DNA from: Trichopria drosophilae
Lineage: Eukaryota > Arthropoda > Insecta > Hymenoptera > Diapriidae
Direction of reading: 5' to 3'
DNA: 64,000 bases
Assembly: GCA_030407085.1 (NCBI GenBank)
Contig: CM059582.1
Span: 196,400,001-196,464,000 of the forward strand
Below, one piece after another: positions 1-11,575 of this stretch. Both the position numbers and the translations under genes were made by a program. Every line of letters starts with the position of its first letter. The stretch's first letter is position 1. The notes under the pieces are model-generated. The model was not told where the DNA came from. It searched no databases and saw only the letters and a list, made by a program, of their open reading frames with translations.

Positions 1-735
1 AATCGATAGATAATTGTTCTGTAATCGCGATTCTTATCCCTTGTAAACGCCATTTAAAGTGCCGTCTTAGGATACAGGATAAAATCGAATTATCGTGCTC
101 GTTCGTAGCTTCCCTTATTTACTTCAATGTTTTGAGATAAGATAAAGGCGACCTGAGCATAGTGTGAAACCTCGAGTACACTCTAATAGAATGAAATCGA
201 GAGAAAGAGAAAACGAAATGAAGTGAAAACCATCGACGACGAGGAGACAGAGTGGCTGGGGGAACGTTCTCCAGTCGAGTCGCTGATTACAGGCTTGCGA
301 AATGCAAGGCTTCACTTGAGGAAGTAAACAAAACCACGCCGAAATGCATCAAGCCGTTCTAAATGCAATTTTCAAGTCGGAGCATTTAAATGCTCCAACT
401 GAATTATCGAGCGACCAATCGGGGCTCGTGGCAGTCCTGTGAATATTAGGCATGCTCTGCAAAATAAGTGCCGATGAAACTTGTCAGATCGAGATTTAAT
501 GCAACGGTAAAAAAGAAGGGGTCCATGGACCGCAGATTCATTGATACGGCCCTGCAACTAGGTGTGCGCTTCGTGTCTTTTGTGCCTCCTAAACCTTTTG
601 TTCGAGTCCTGGTCAGCCATGCATTCCACCCAACGCCAATTTCGCATTATTGCGGTCGTATTCCTGACTGACGTCAGGAGTCAATCCTGGTTTTTTGTCT
701 TTTTTTTTTTAAGTCAAACAACATTTTATGAATAT
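1..735. other. Non-repetitive stretch, no gene recognised
   Basis: Mixed-composition sequence with short open frames on both strands (for example 124-315 minus and 468-671 plus). None has splice-site support or a domain, so they are probably chance. It could hold conserved non-coding sequence. Confidence 0.3.
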
Positions 736-739
736 TTAA

Positions 740-1070
740 CCCATTAACATCGGGAAGGTACATTTCCTACTATTTTCAAGGTCGTTCTTCAAGATTCTGG
801 GTGCGAGTCGAAAAACGACAAATCAAAAAGTCGAAGGGTCAAAAAACAGACAGGCAAAAAGCCGACACATCGTCAGGACAATCGTTTTTGAACTGTCAGT
901 TTTTTGACTGTCGGCTTTTCGATTGTCTGTTTTTTGACTGTCGGTTTTTCGATTATCTGTTTTATGACTGTCGGTTTTTTAATTTGTCGTTTTTTCGAGG
1001 TCGCACTTCAGGATTCTGAAATAAAAAATTTAATTTCATCCACCAGAAAATCCAATATGGCGATAAATAT
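740..1070 (+). mobile_element. piggyBac-like foldback fragment (left arm), interrupted
   Basis: TTAA (736-739) is followed by CCCATTAACATC, the tip shared with the palindromes at 24.0 and 58.3 kb. The arm continues GGTACATTTCCTACTATTTTC..AGGTCG, is split by the 799-1008 insertion, and resumes AGGATTCTGAAATAAAAAATT..CCAATATGGCG as in the 58.4-kb copy. No right arm is seen. Confidence 0.6.
799..1008. mobile_element. Short foldback element, GGGTGC-tip family
   Basis: Imperfect hairpin of about 210 nt. The left arm GGGTGCGAGTCGAAAAACGA faces the right arm TCGTTTTTTCGAGGTCGCAC. The arms consist of internal repeats of TTTTTGACTGTCGG and TTTTCGATTGTCTG. Flanks AAGATTCT and AGGATTCT resemble an 8-bp target duplication. 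The tip and subrepeats match the elements at 25.5, 38.9 and 39.7 kb. Confidence 0.7.
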
Positions 1071-1215
1071 GATATTTTCTAGGATGTCGTCTATAGTAAT
1101 TAGAATCACCCTTACAGAGTCCGGATTTTGAAAAATCGGTTCAGACATTGTTTATTCATAGTTTTTAGTGAAATTACCTACCTTACCGGTGGACCACTTT
1201 AGATACCCCTTAAGC
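1071..1215. mobile_element. Right-arm fragment of the TTCTAAAGTGG foldback family
   Basis: Matches the right half of the 34.4-kb element: TAGTAATTAGAATCACCCTT.. through TTTTTAGTGAAATTACCTACC to GGACCACTTTAGATACCCC. The left arm is absent, so this is a solo or truncated end. Confidence 0.55.
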
Positions 1216-2239
1216 GGAACCCTTTTTACAGAATTGCCTTTTGCATTACAAAAATGAACAAAAGGGGTCCAGTTTTAAGAACTTCAGTCATTTCGACTCT
1301 TGTTCTTGTATCCTCGAACTCAGATCAATTGGATAATAATTGTTGTCAATATTTTTGTGGGAGATATTCATCATACACAAAGAAATCACAACAAATGTAA
1401 AAAAATGAACGACTGAATGGATAAAAATGTTCGATTTTAACAATTTCGTTACTGTTACAAGAAACTTTTCGTAAATTTCTTCATTTTTATTACGACAAAA
1501 TATTCTCACTCGAAATCTGTACACCCTAAATTGTTAATTACAAATATCTCTTGTCCCTTCCACTCCATATTTCATAAATTTAAGACAATTTTACGATAGT
1601 AATCACGAAATAAATACGAATCCTGTCTCGTCTCTCTGTAATTTACGGTTCTATATATAACTTTTATTTAGGATGCAAGCGAGTTGATATATCCGTTTAT
1701 ATAAAGTTTCTCATAAATCTATTTTTTTATTTTTGTATCTCCGAGTTTTATTTGAATGTTTTAATTCACTGCTAGGGTGCTATAAATAAATATCCAAGAC
1801 AATTAATAAACAAATGATTGCGAGTTTTTGCCAACCGTATATGCCGAAACGTGGACTCACGCACACGCGTTAATAATCGGTATGCGTGCACGATGAAACG
1901 AGTCTAGAAAGTGGAGGAAAAAACTTTCCTGAATTGCGCATGTGTCCTATCGCGGTTGTTACGTACGATGACTTAATAGATAATTTGATTCGTCCTACTC
2001 TCTCGAAGTCTCTCAGTAGGTGAAAAATTATTCTCCATGAAAATTATCGAAATGTTTCTGAAGTTATCAGTCAATTTTTATGAATACTCCACAAAATATT
2101 GCTGAATTTTTCCTGAAAAATTACTAAAATTTGTAAGAAATAAAAAAAAAAATTAGAACAAAATTTTTGAAAAAAATTTATCGATTGTTTTAATTTAAGT
2201 CGATGAAGACGTTAAATCAATTTTTTGGTTTGTTTGTTT

Positions 2240-2279
<40 letters not shown>

Positions 2280-2439
2280 TTTCTTTTGGCATGAATATTT
2301 GTTTTCCAACATACAATTTATGTTTTTTTGACACTACACATTAGTATCTATCATGTTAAAATTGTTTTTATCGATAATAATAAAAAAAATGAAAATAAAT
2401 AAAACGTGTTGGTAATTTTCGTTGGAAAGATTCGAATTA
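1216..2439. other. AT-rich intron-like stretch, no gene
   Basis: No supported exon. The stretch at 1850-1980 is less AT-rich and non-repetitive (GCACACGCGTTAATAATCGG nearby). An open frame at 1288-1524 minus is AT-rich and unsupported. Confidence 0.3.
2241..2276. repeat. Poly(T) tract of about 36 nt
   Basis: Uninterrupted T run preceded by (TTTG)n. It may be a slippage tract or the reverse-strand tail of a retroposed sequence; no retroposon body is recognised beside it. Confidence 0.9.
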
Positions 2440-2690
2440 CAGTAGTCCTTCCCTTATTCTAATTTGTCCAGTCAGGCAAGACGGCGGCCTTCTTCCTTTA
2501 TTCTAATTTTCCCATCTCCCCCACTACTTAGATTTGTAGTCTCACTTTTGTCTCTTTTCTTTTGTGGCGCATGCGCCGTTATTTGTATTTAGAAAATCCA
2601 CACGTCAACACAAGTCAGTGGGGAGAACGTGTGAGGGGAAATATTAGAATAGGAGAAGAGAAAAAAATTAGAATAAGGGAAGGAGTACTG
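2440..2690. mobile_element. pogo/Tigger-like MITE
   Basis: TA-flanked 251-nt element starting CAGTAGTCCTTCCCTTATTC and ending GGGAAGGAGTACTG, with internal TTATTCTAATTTTCCC. CAGTA-type tips with a TA duplication are the hallmark of pogo/Tigger elements. No transposase. Confidence 0.75.
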
Positions 2691-2692
2691 TA

Positions 2693-4090
2693 CTATTCAA
2701 ATTTCAACCAATAGAAATGGGTTATGCTACAATATTTTATATAATTATAAATAAAAAAGTTATCTGGAGCAGCTCCTGAAATACCGCCATTTTTGGCGCA
2801 CGTGTCGCCAACATTTATAAAAGATTCAGTCGGTAATATGGTTACCTACCCTTTAAAATCAGTATTAAATGTAAATGTAAGTTTCGTGTAATCTGAAAGA
2901 CGAGTGCATGCTATTTCTGTTTGTAACAAAATCATAAACGTTGAAATAGAATTACCCGACCAAAATTTTATTACAGAATATTGATCATACACGTTCGATG
3001 TTATTTAAACGGATGTTCTAGCAAATCAAGTTTACTGATGTAAAAAAATTGCATCTTATTCTTGCTTACATCAAGGAGAAATATTTTTAGATAACGGACT
3101 CTAAATTTCGATATGTATTGTAGACCGTCTTTCTTACATTCAAAATATTTACCTACTTTATTTTCGTCAAAGTATTCTCTAAATAACATGTTCCTCTTAA
3201 TACCACGGATTGCTAAATTTTGAAAAGCAAATGATTAAAACACGCTTTTTTTAATGTTGACATTTCATATTAGTAAACAAATTGTTTATATTTCGTAGTC
3301 AATATATCTAATTAATTCATTATATTATAAATTACTCTACTACTAAATTCAGATATTTAAAAAAATATGTTATTTAACAATATTTAATTTCTATAATATA
3401 ATATAATTATTAAATACTGCATATTATGTTTAAATTATTAATTATTACTTGTAAAATATAAATATAATTTCGTATGAACAAATGATTTATGATATTCTTT
3501 TAATGTAATTGTAAAATTTGATATACTATACATATGTAAATCAAAATATTTTTGACCACTTTCGCATTCTCAAAAATAAATCTCATTACAATTAATTCAA
3601 ATGAAAACTCAAAATTCGCTAAATACTAGTAGTCTCAACTGAAAAGTGTTTTACTGCTCAATTAGTCATTTTTACTAGTAAATAGTAATCTGAAAGTAGA
3701 AATTTAATATTTTAGTTTAGTAATATTTTATAGAACTAGTAATAAATTATTTTTTTCTCATTGCTTACTACTACAAGTGATTACTAATTGAATTCGTGAC
3801 CCACTTCTCGTTTTTTAATTAGTAGTTTTTAATTAATTTAGCTTTATATCGTACATCTAAAAGTTTTATTTTTCAAGTTTTAATGATTTGTTACCAATCT
3901 AAGAAATTTATACCAAATTTTGTGCAATCACAATAAAACAGTGGGATTATAACAAAATATTGTAAAATCACAACAATGTATAATTTTGCAGTATTTTTAA
4001 AAAATTGTTCCGCACTTATATACACAGATGTTTCTGAAAGTGATCACGTTTCTAATTTTGAGGTTAAGTTTTTTCTGACATTTTGCAATA
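2693..4090. other. AT-rich intron-like stretch, no gene
   Basis: No supported feature. The open frame at 3001-3189 minus has AT-rich codon use and no splice sites. Confidence 0.3.
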
Positions 4091-4329
4091 CAGTCCTCCT
4101 TCCGAAATTGTTTGCTTCTATAATTGTCTTCCTAATTCCATCCGTAATTGTAGTCCCCTTCCAGGTGCACCGTAAAAAGAAAGGCACACTCGCGCATGCG
4201 CACGTATGTTCTATTACCTGTTTCATACATGGAGAAGGGGAAGTCGTGGCGGAAACGGCAGACAAGCAATTGTAGGGGCACGAGGAGAAATGCGGCCCCG
4301 ACCGGACATCAATTACGGAGGGAGGACTG
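4091..4329. mobile_element. pogo/Tigger-like MITE
   Basis: 239 nt between TA dinucleotides. CAGTCCTCCTTCCGAAATTG at the left faces CAATTACGGAGGGAGGACTG at the right. The interior is GC-rich with GCGCATGCGC. Open frames across it (3976-4420) are incidental. Confidence 0.75.
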
Positions 4330-4331
4330 TA

Positions 4332-5535
4332 TTTTTATAACAAATTTTTGGAAATATGTACTCATTAACAAACAAACAAAATTCTACGATTTTTACAATA
4401 CTTCAAATTCAACGACGTAAATTATTACAGAGAAAATGATCATTTTACATAAAAATTAAAACTACTTTTAAAATACCTCAAATTTTGTTATAACTTTGTC
4501 CTTAACAATACCTAAAATGCAACTTAAAAAAAAAAAATAATAATGAACGTTTTTCATGGAATGAATAAAAAATCCACATTTTTGACCTACCGGATATGTT
4601 TTTCTCATTCACTTCTCTACGATTTTACTCGGTTCAATTATGCGAATGTTTCAAAATAACTTTACATATTAATTAAGTCTCGTTATTTTAGATTATAAAC
4701 TAACGTTATCCACGGGGTTGGTCACTCTTTCGTTATATTTAAGTATCTCGCAAGTGCGCATTCATCAAAGGATGCACATTCGTATACAAGACACGCAAAC
4801 ATAAAATATGAAATCTTTAATTAATTAAATTAGTACACTCTGATAAACATGGATCTCGTATAAGTACGTCGTCCAGGAATACATTTTTTAATCCCATTCA
4901 TATATACAAATCTGTACTTTCATATATTTTAATTCATTTTCTAATTTAATATCTACAAATACAATAATATAATATGCAAAATAAAATAATAATAATAATT
5001 TGCTTTTGAAATGTAATTTACATGCTGAATCCTTCAGTAACTATTTTTTGCTAATCCATTTAATCGCAGATTTATTTATGATGTATTTATATATTATATC
5101 ATTTGCCATATTTAAATAACATTTCAAGTAGTACTTCATACTTCCGCATGGAAAATATTGGATTACCAAATTTTATTTCTGCGGTTTTGGTACAAAAAAC
5201 TTTTAAGAAATACAAATGACTGAAAACATGTTTTACTTCCGTTAAATTTTAATCAGTCATTTATACTTTTTATTTTAATGATAAAATACTTTTTTTGTAA
5301 TTGATTCTTCTTTTTATTATGCTTGAGTATTTGAAAATTACAATTACTATATAATCAATTCATCAATTAACGATTAAACATTAAGAATTTATGAATAATA
5401 TTTAATATTTAATTTATATGTAATCCATAATTATTTTCGATTTTTTTTCGATATTTGACATGATCTTAATTAGTTTGCATTATAATTTCGTTCCGAATGT
5501 TTATCTTTTTTTCGTAATAATCGAATATTATTTAA
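4332..5535. other. AT-rich intron-like stretch, no gene
   Basis: I see only simple AT-rich sequence and no exon-like segment. Confidence 0.3.
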
Positions 5536-6331
5536 GGGAATTCTGAAGTGGTCCCTGGTAAAGTAAGAAATTTCACTTAAAAACGTAAAATAAAGAGGTC
5601 TGAATAAAATTTTCAAAATTCTGGCACTGTAAAGGTATTTCTACTTACTATAGTCGGTTTCCTAGAAAATACCAAAGACATTAATTGAGAATTTTCAGAA
5701 ATAAATAAAAATCACTATTTTTTGGCTCATTTTAAAGTCACTTTCAAACTCTACAAATCACCTCTGAGGCTCTTTAACCTAAAATGAATATTTCTCTTGT
5801 TACTATTATAAAAAGAGTAAAAAATGTCAATTTTTGTGTCTTTTCGCTTTTATCTGATTTTGATAAATAGCTAATGAAATACCACTGCAAGGAAGTTGTG
5901 GCACTTGAAAAAAACGAACAATTTAACCCCTAACCAATGAGATTCGATGAAAATTAATCCCTAAAGGAGCTTCTTAATCTCACAAAATGGCGGAAAATAG
6001 TTAGACATTCAATACACGTTTTTGCCAATTCTGGGAATTTCAGAGGCTCCTTTAGGGCTCAGTTTTTATCGAATCATCTCGTATAAGGGACAAGGGTCCA
6101 ATTGTTCATTTTTTCACGGGCTACGACTTTTTTATAGTGTTGTTTCATTAGCTATTTATGGAAATGAGATAAACACATAAAATAAACCTTAAAAATTGTC
6201 ATTTTTTACCATATTTTTATGACTATAGCGAGAACAACATTCATTGTAGGTTAAAGAGACTCAGAAATGAATTATAGAGCTTGAAACTGACTTTGAAATG
6301 AGTCTAATTTTGTTAAGGTAACTTCAAACCC
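5536..6331. mobile_element. Foldback element, TTCTAAAGTGG family
   Basis: Starts GGGAATTCTGAAGTGGTCCC. Arms pair around a centre near 6010: CCCTAAAGGAGC faces GGCTCCTTTAGGG, and TTTAACCTAAAATGAATATT faces AACATTCATTGTAGGTTAAA. The right end (ACTTCAAACCC) is decayed. Same family as 34394-34675 and the fragment at 1.1 kb. Confidence 0.65.
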
Positions 6332-7069
6332 ATGTTTAGTATACGATTTAGTAGTTTTTAACTAATTCAAATTTACACTGTAATGGTGAAGAAATAAAAT
6401 ATTCCATACCTTTATACTTTTAAAAGACACCAGTACTTTAATAGTTTATAACTGTACCATTTATCACACGTTCTAAATGAAGAACAATCGCAGATTTAAT
6501 CGACGATCATAATAATAAAAAATTGTGTTCAGTTCCATATTTTTAGTTACCTTTCGAAAAGATAGAAAAAACACCTCAGTATTATATAAATAGAAACAAA
6601 TAAATAAATAAACCTAAAAAATAGTTAGTGAATGAAAATCATTTAGAACATTGTAAGAAACAAGGCTGTCTTATCAAGGAAAGAAAAGTATTACCGTTAC
6701 TCGTGTAGCGTTATTTGTAATTATACTTACTAAAAGTAGGCGTTAATTATTTAAAATGCTTATAATAATTAACTGTAAATTAACGGTAAAGTAGTTTTAT
6801 GAACTATTTACTGATTTTGTTCTATTTCTTGTACAAACGTAATTTTCTATTTCTTTCTTTTTACTGTTTAAAATTTGAATTATGTTTTGTTTATCTTCAG
6901 TTTTCCAAGCTTGTTATTGATAACAAATATAATAATTATAGTAAATACCGATTTATTGTATTTATCATTTACAAAAGCATCAATGACATGTTCAGAAATG
7001 AATAAGACAAAAAAAACAACATTAATCAAACATTACAATGTTTACATTTTTATAATCAAAATTGTGTCC
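6332..7069. other. AT-rich stretch, no gene
   Basis: Open frames at 6799-7078 are AT-rich (Phe/Tyr/Ile-dominated translation) and not supported. Confidence 0.3.
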
Positions 7070-7076
7070 TGCTCCT

Positions 7077-8160
7077 AGGTCGCTATTTTCAATGGCGTTT
7101 TCAAAATTAAGCTATCATAAGTAGAAAATTAAATATAGCGATCTAAATGTCAAAAAACCCAAAAATTCGGTACATTTTTTAATAAAAAATTGTTTAGTCA
7201 TCAGAAGAGTATTTTCCCTCACAAAATTCCTTCACTAAAATTGAAGGAAAAAGTTATAGTATTAAGATATATTTTTTAAATATTAACAAATGACGTCCAG
7301 GTTGCAAAATGGCGACGGTAGTGAGTAATTTCTTTTTAAAAATTAACAAATTTTTGTCATGAAAACTATAAACTTTAGACAAAATTTGCTAACAATAAAA
7401 ATGTCTTAAAATGTATCAGAATATGCCAAAATTTTTCAGTTAATGTTAGATTTTTTGAAATTTCGAAATAAAAACGATGTAATGAAAAAAAATGTAGAGT
7501 ATTTTTGGTAAAGAAAATAAATAAAACTTCGAAAAGACTACGACATCGCAAAAAAAAATTTCGCCAGACTATTTTTATGCATTTTTGTCTCCTGATTACA
7601 AATATGATAAGATAAATCGGAGCTCGGTCATATTACATCCGCAATTTTGAAAAAAAAAAACGCCGAAAAAGTGTGATTTTTTTTTAGTTTTTTGAATTTA
7701 TTTTAAAAGATACTAATTTTACGAAAAAATAGTTCAAATAAAAAATGTACAGCTTTGATTTTACGGGGAAAAGTTATACAACCTTTTTAGTAGAGAATGT
7801 CACGTTCTACATCTCTTATTCTAAACATTTTTTCGTAAAATTAGTATTTTTCAAAATAAATTAAAAAAAATCACATTTTTTCGTTTATTTTTCAAAATTT
7901 CGGCTCCAACATGACCGAGCGCCTATTTTTCTTATCGCATTCGTAATTAGGAGGCAAAAATTCATAAAAATAGTCTGGCGAAATTTCTGTTTGCGATGTT
8001 TTTTTTTAAGGTTTACCGTATTTTTTGTTACACATTCTAAGATATTTTTGTCCTAAGGAATTTTTTTGTTAAATTCTATAGTTTTCGAGAAACTAAATTA
8101 TTATTCTTGTAATTTAAAAAGGATTAATCATTTTTATAGGTTAAGTCAATGGTTAGCAAT
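7077..8160. mobile_element. Decayed piggyBac-like foldback with inner palindrome
   Basis: 7077-7470 matches the left arm of the 24.0-kb element (AGCTATCATAAGTAGAAAAT, AAATATAGCGATCTAAATGT, ATTAACAAATGACG..). A distinct palindrome at about 7540-7999 follows, centre near 7770: CATCGC..TTTCGCCAGACTATTTT faces AAAATAGTCTGGCGAAATTT. No clear tips or duplication. Confidence 0.6.
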
Positions 8161-9060
8161 CCATAATTTCCTCGAAAACAATAAAATTATACTAAAAAAC
8201 CGTAATGAAAAATGAAATTCATTACAAAATACTCATTTGGCAACAGTACGTTGCAACTAACGTCAATTTTTTAATTCCTCTATTATCCTTTTCATTTAAT
8301 TAAAACTAAACAGAATCAACGACAAAAAAATCCTGATTCATCTAAAAAAAATCACGACCTCGTAAATTTTCGTTTTAATATTCCCCAACAATAGAGCAGA
8401 CTCGTTTTTCGACATTATTTAAGACCGCTAGGTGGATTATCGTAACATTCCTTTCCTTTTTATGTCATCTAAGCTCGCGATGAACTTGTCGCGAAATGAA
8501 ATAAGATAGAATAATACATATTATGTTGGCTTTTGCGCAGGAGCGTTCTCAGGCGCAAGGGAAGTGTGCTGGAAACCCGCAAAGCATAAATTTTTCGCCG
8601 AGTTGCCTTCACCGGTCTAGCATGGAACGGAATATCTCTTATTCAACCGATCGTAACATCCAACTTAATTCCAATTAAACATTAAAAAGTAATGTTTACT
8701 AACCAACTTCTTTAATAATCGACTAGAGCGCCTGACGTCATTAATAAGTATTACATCATTTGTTAAGTCAACTAGTACGTCCAGAGAAATTCTATAGGAA
8801 ATTACCTAAAGAGAATAGGAAATAGTGCCATTCTCAAAATTGAGGACGTGAAGTAAACATCAATTTAAGGATTTAATATCATTTTTTAAATATTTTGATA
8901 TCTAAGAAACAAAAAATGTCTTTTATTACAAATTAATGGTTATTATAAACGGACAATTTTAAAAAAGACTGTAACCCTTTTTACAACTAATTTTCGGTTC
9001 GTCCTTTCATCTATTATTGACACTTATCAAAATTCTGTTCTTATCACAATATATCCAAGG
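8161..9060. other. Non-repetitive stretch
   Basis: No gene. 8390-8650 is more balanced in composition (CTCGCGATGAACTTGTCGCG, TTTTGCGCAGGAGCG) and lacks repeat-family matches. It is a candidate for conserved non-coding DNA. Confidence 0.3.
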
Positions 9061-9071
9061 AATAGTGTTAC

Positions 9072-9690
9072 AAATTGAAGAAAAAAAAGAAAAAAAAAAG
9101 AGAAAAAGGGAGAGAAAAAGAGAGAAAAGAGACAGAAAAAAAAACACGAAAGGAACGGGAAATGATAAAACCGCAAAGTTTAAGAGATTTAAAAAAAAAA
9201 GAACATTTTTTCCTTAAAATAAATGTTATATCTATTATATTAATGGAACTTTATTAAAAAAAATTACAAAAAAGAGAGAAAAGGGAGAAAAAGAGAGAGA
9301 AGAGAGAGAAAAAGAGAGAAAAGAGACAGAAAAAAAAACACGAAAGGAACGGGAAATGATAAAACCGCAAAGTTTAAGAGATTTAAAAAAAAAAGAACAT
9401 TTTTTCCTTAAAATGAATGGAATATCTATTATATTAATGGAACTTTATTAAAAAAAAAACTACAAAAAGAGAGAAAAGGTAAAAAAAGAGAGAAAAGGGA
9501 AAAAGAGAGAGAGAGAAAAAAAGATAAAAAGAGAGAGTAAAAAGAGAAAAGAGAGAGAAAAGAAGAGAAAAAAACACGAAAGGAACGGGAAATGATAAAA
9601 CCGCGAAATTTAAGAGATTTAAAAAAAACAGAACATTTTTTCTTAATACGAATGAAATACATATTGTATTAATGGAACTTTATTAAAAAA
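9072..9690. repeat. Three-copy tandem polypurine repeat
   Basis: Three units of about 195-235 nt. Each has a GA-rich stretch (AGAGAGAAAAAGAGAG), then ACACGAAAGGAACGGGAAAT (near 9146, 9338 and 9573), AAACCGC, AAAAGAACATTTTTTCC and TTAATGGAACTTTATTAAAA (near 9239, 9434 and 9669). One strand is almost pure purine over long runs. Lys/Arg/Glu-rich or Ser/Phe-rich translations are artefacts. Confidence 0.85.
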
Positions 9691-9785
9691 AAACTACAAA
9701 TAATATAGCCGAAAAATGTTAAAAATTGTTTGAAACCGTTTTTTTTACAACTCTTAAACAATTTTATGGGGACCGATTATACCTA

Positions 9786-10032
9786 CAACAATAGAGTCCC
9801 GGTATAATGGCGTCTTTTTTTTATATTTACGTCCCAGCATATTTGCCCTGTTCCATGTCGTAGTATCTACTTATCCCCGCTCTCTTTTTCCCCCACCTTG
9901 GGGCCCTTAAGAAGAGCCTGCAGTGACGTCACGAATACCTAACGCGACTGAGAGGAGTGGGAGAAGCGGCGCTCCCCTTCTTTTGGTAAATATAACGAGA
10001 CGGTAGGGAAATGCGATGAACCGAGTTGGCTG
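9786..10032. mobile_element. pogo/Tigger-like MITE, second subfamily
   Basis: Left end ATAGAGTCCCGGTATA, shared GTCCCAGCATATTT, CTCTCTTTTTCCCCCACC, GCGACTGAGAGGAGTGGGAG and CCCCTTCTTTTGGTAAATAT with the element at 52.7 kb; the right end has decayed to GGCTG before TA. Confidence 0.65.
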
Positions 10033-10034
10033 TA

Positions 10035-11351
10035 ATGTAGTTAGTAATTTAATCTGTTGATTCTTAAAACGGTCAAGAGAATCTTAATTACTTAAACAAT
10101 TAAAATAGTTTTTTCTCTCCTAAAAAGTTTTTTTTAATTTAAGAAACATTTTTTTATTAAAAAAAATTGAATTATTATTATCGGTTATTGAAATTTTTCA
10201 GTTTTTGAGACATATTTTTCAAGAGTATACAAAATGCAACAAAATACAGCCGGACGCGACTAAAAAACTTGAAAATTGAGAAAATCCCGTGCTTCTGATT
10301 AAAAAATTTGTAAAAATCTTGTTCTGTTGACAAAGTCTGCAGTAATTCGTAAAAAATCCAAAAAATTTAAAAAAACACAATTTTTAACAGTAAACTTTTA
10401 TTACCATCGAATCACTGACATGAAAGCTAACCTAACCTAACTTTAATATATTTGACTGCTTTGTATTCTTCTTATTTTTCAAACAAAGAAGCAACAGTCC
10501 TTGCAATTTTCATCAGCTCGCCATACGAAATTCAGTGTATACATAACATAACCTCAACTGTCAAATATCGCAGTTTTATAATGAAATACTGATTTTAAAT
10601 ATTTCTGTTAAGTGAAATAGTTCTAATACATTTATAACCTCTTTCTATAGTAAGAAAAAACTCAGTTAAAAAATGTTGACATTTTTCACAAATAATTTTT
10701 CATCACTCCTAAAAAGATCATCTAACTTTTCATGCAAAATTACTACGTTAGTTATAACTAATCAATTCTCACATATTGCGATAATGTAGACGAAAAGTGC
10801 AAGATAAATTCCTTTGTATTAAACAAAAATTTGTTAATCATAAAATCCAAGTCTAAATATAATTTAGAGTTTATTTTGCATGTAATAATTTATACAACAA
10901 ATTATTTTAATATAAGTTTTAACGATCACATCGAAATGTAAATTTGGCATGGCCGTTCAGATGTTTCTTTCAGAAGTGTATAAATATAAACGAATCTAGT
11001 GATTCATTCATTCTAAATTGTGTACAACACATGCTAGATGATATTTCATCAATTCAAGGAATTTTTAATTCATACTTTTTACATGAAGTTCCTATGTTCA
11101 AATGTAATTTAAAAAAAACGACATAAATATTATTTACTATTTACGATTATTTAAACAACAATATATCAACTTTCACTTGTGCTATGAAATTAATCAAAGG
11201 TATAATATCATGACATTAATTTAATTTACTGTTAAGTTCAAAATAATTACTCGTAATAAGATTTAGTCAATTAAATACTCTTGCTTGTGGTAGAAAATAT
11301 TTTAAAGAGCTTATCCTGATGAAAATTAAAGAGACTGATGTTTACATACAA
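10035..11351. other. AT-rich stretch, no gene
   Basis: No exon or repeat family recognised. CTAACCTAACCTAA near 10428 is a two-unit telomere-like CCTAA run, too short to interpret. Confidence 0.3.
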
Positions 11352-11360
11352 CTAAGAAAT

Positions 11361-11566
11361 ATGACGCTGAAGCTAGCAGCAGATTCGCAGTAGCAGATTC
11401 GAAAAAACTATGGTTTCCATCCATTAAACTTGCCAAAAACAGATTATTTGTATAAAATTTGTCAAAAAATGTTTAAATGCAAGTAATTTTTAATACGAAA
11501 TTATCATATTTCCACAGTTTTCTTGAATCCGCTCTGCTGGGAATCTGCAGCTAGCTTCATCGTCAT
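11361..11566. mobile_element. MITE with 9-bp target duplication (Mutator-like by size)
   Basis: Exact 9-bp duplication CTAAGAAAT at 11352-11360 and 11567-11575. The 206-nt element starts ATGACGCTGAAGCTAGC and ends GCTAGCTTCATCGTCAT, with complementarity for about 48 nt. Mutator-like elements make 9-bp duplications and have long terminal repeats, hence the assignment. Confidence 0.7.
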
Positions 11567-11575
11567 CTAAGAAAT

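Noticed and set aside
9017..9662. Lys/Arg/Glu-rich and Ser/Phe-rich open frames
   Set aside because: Translations of the polypurine tandem repeat.
10420..10440. CCTAACCTAA as interstitial telomeric sequence
   Set aside because: Only two units; expected by chance in AT-rich insect DNA.
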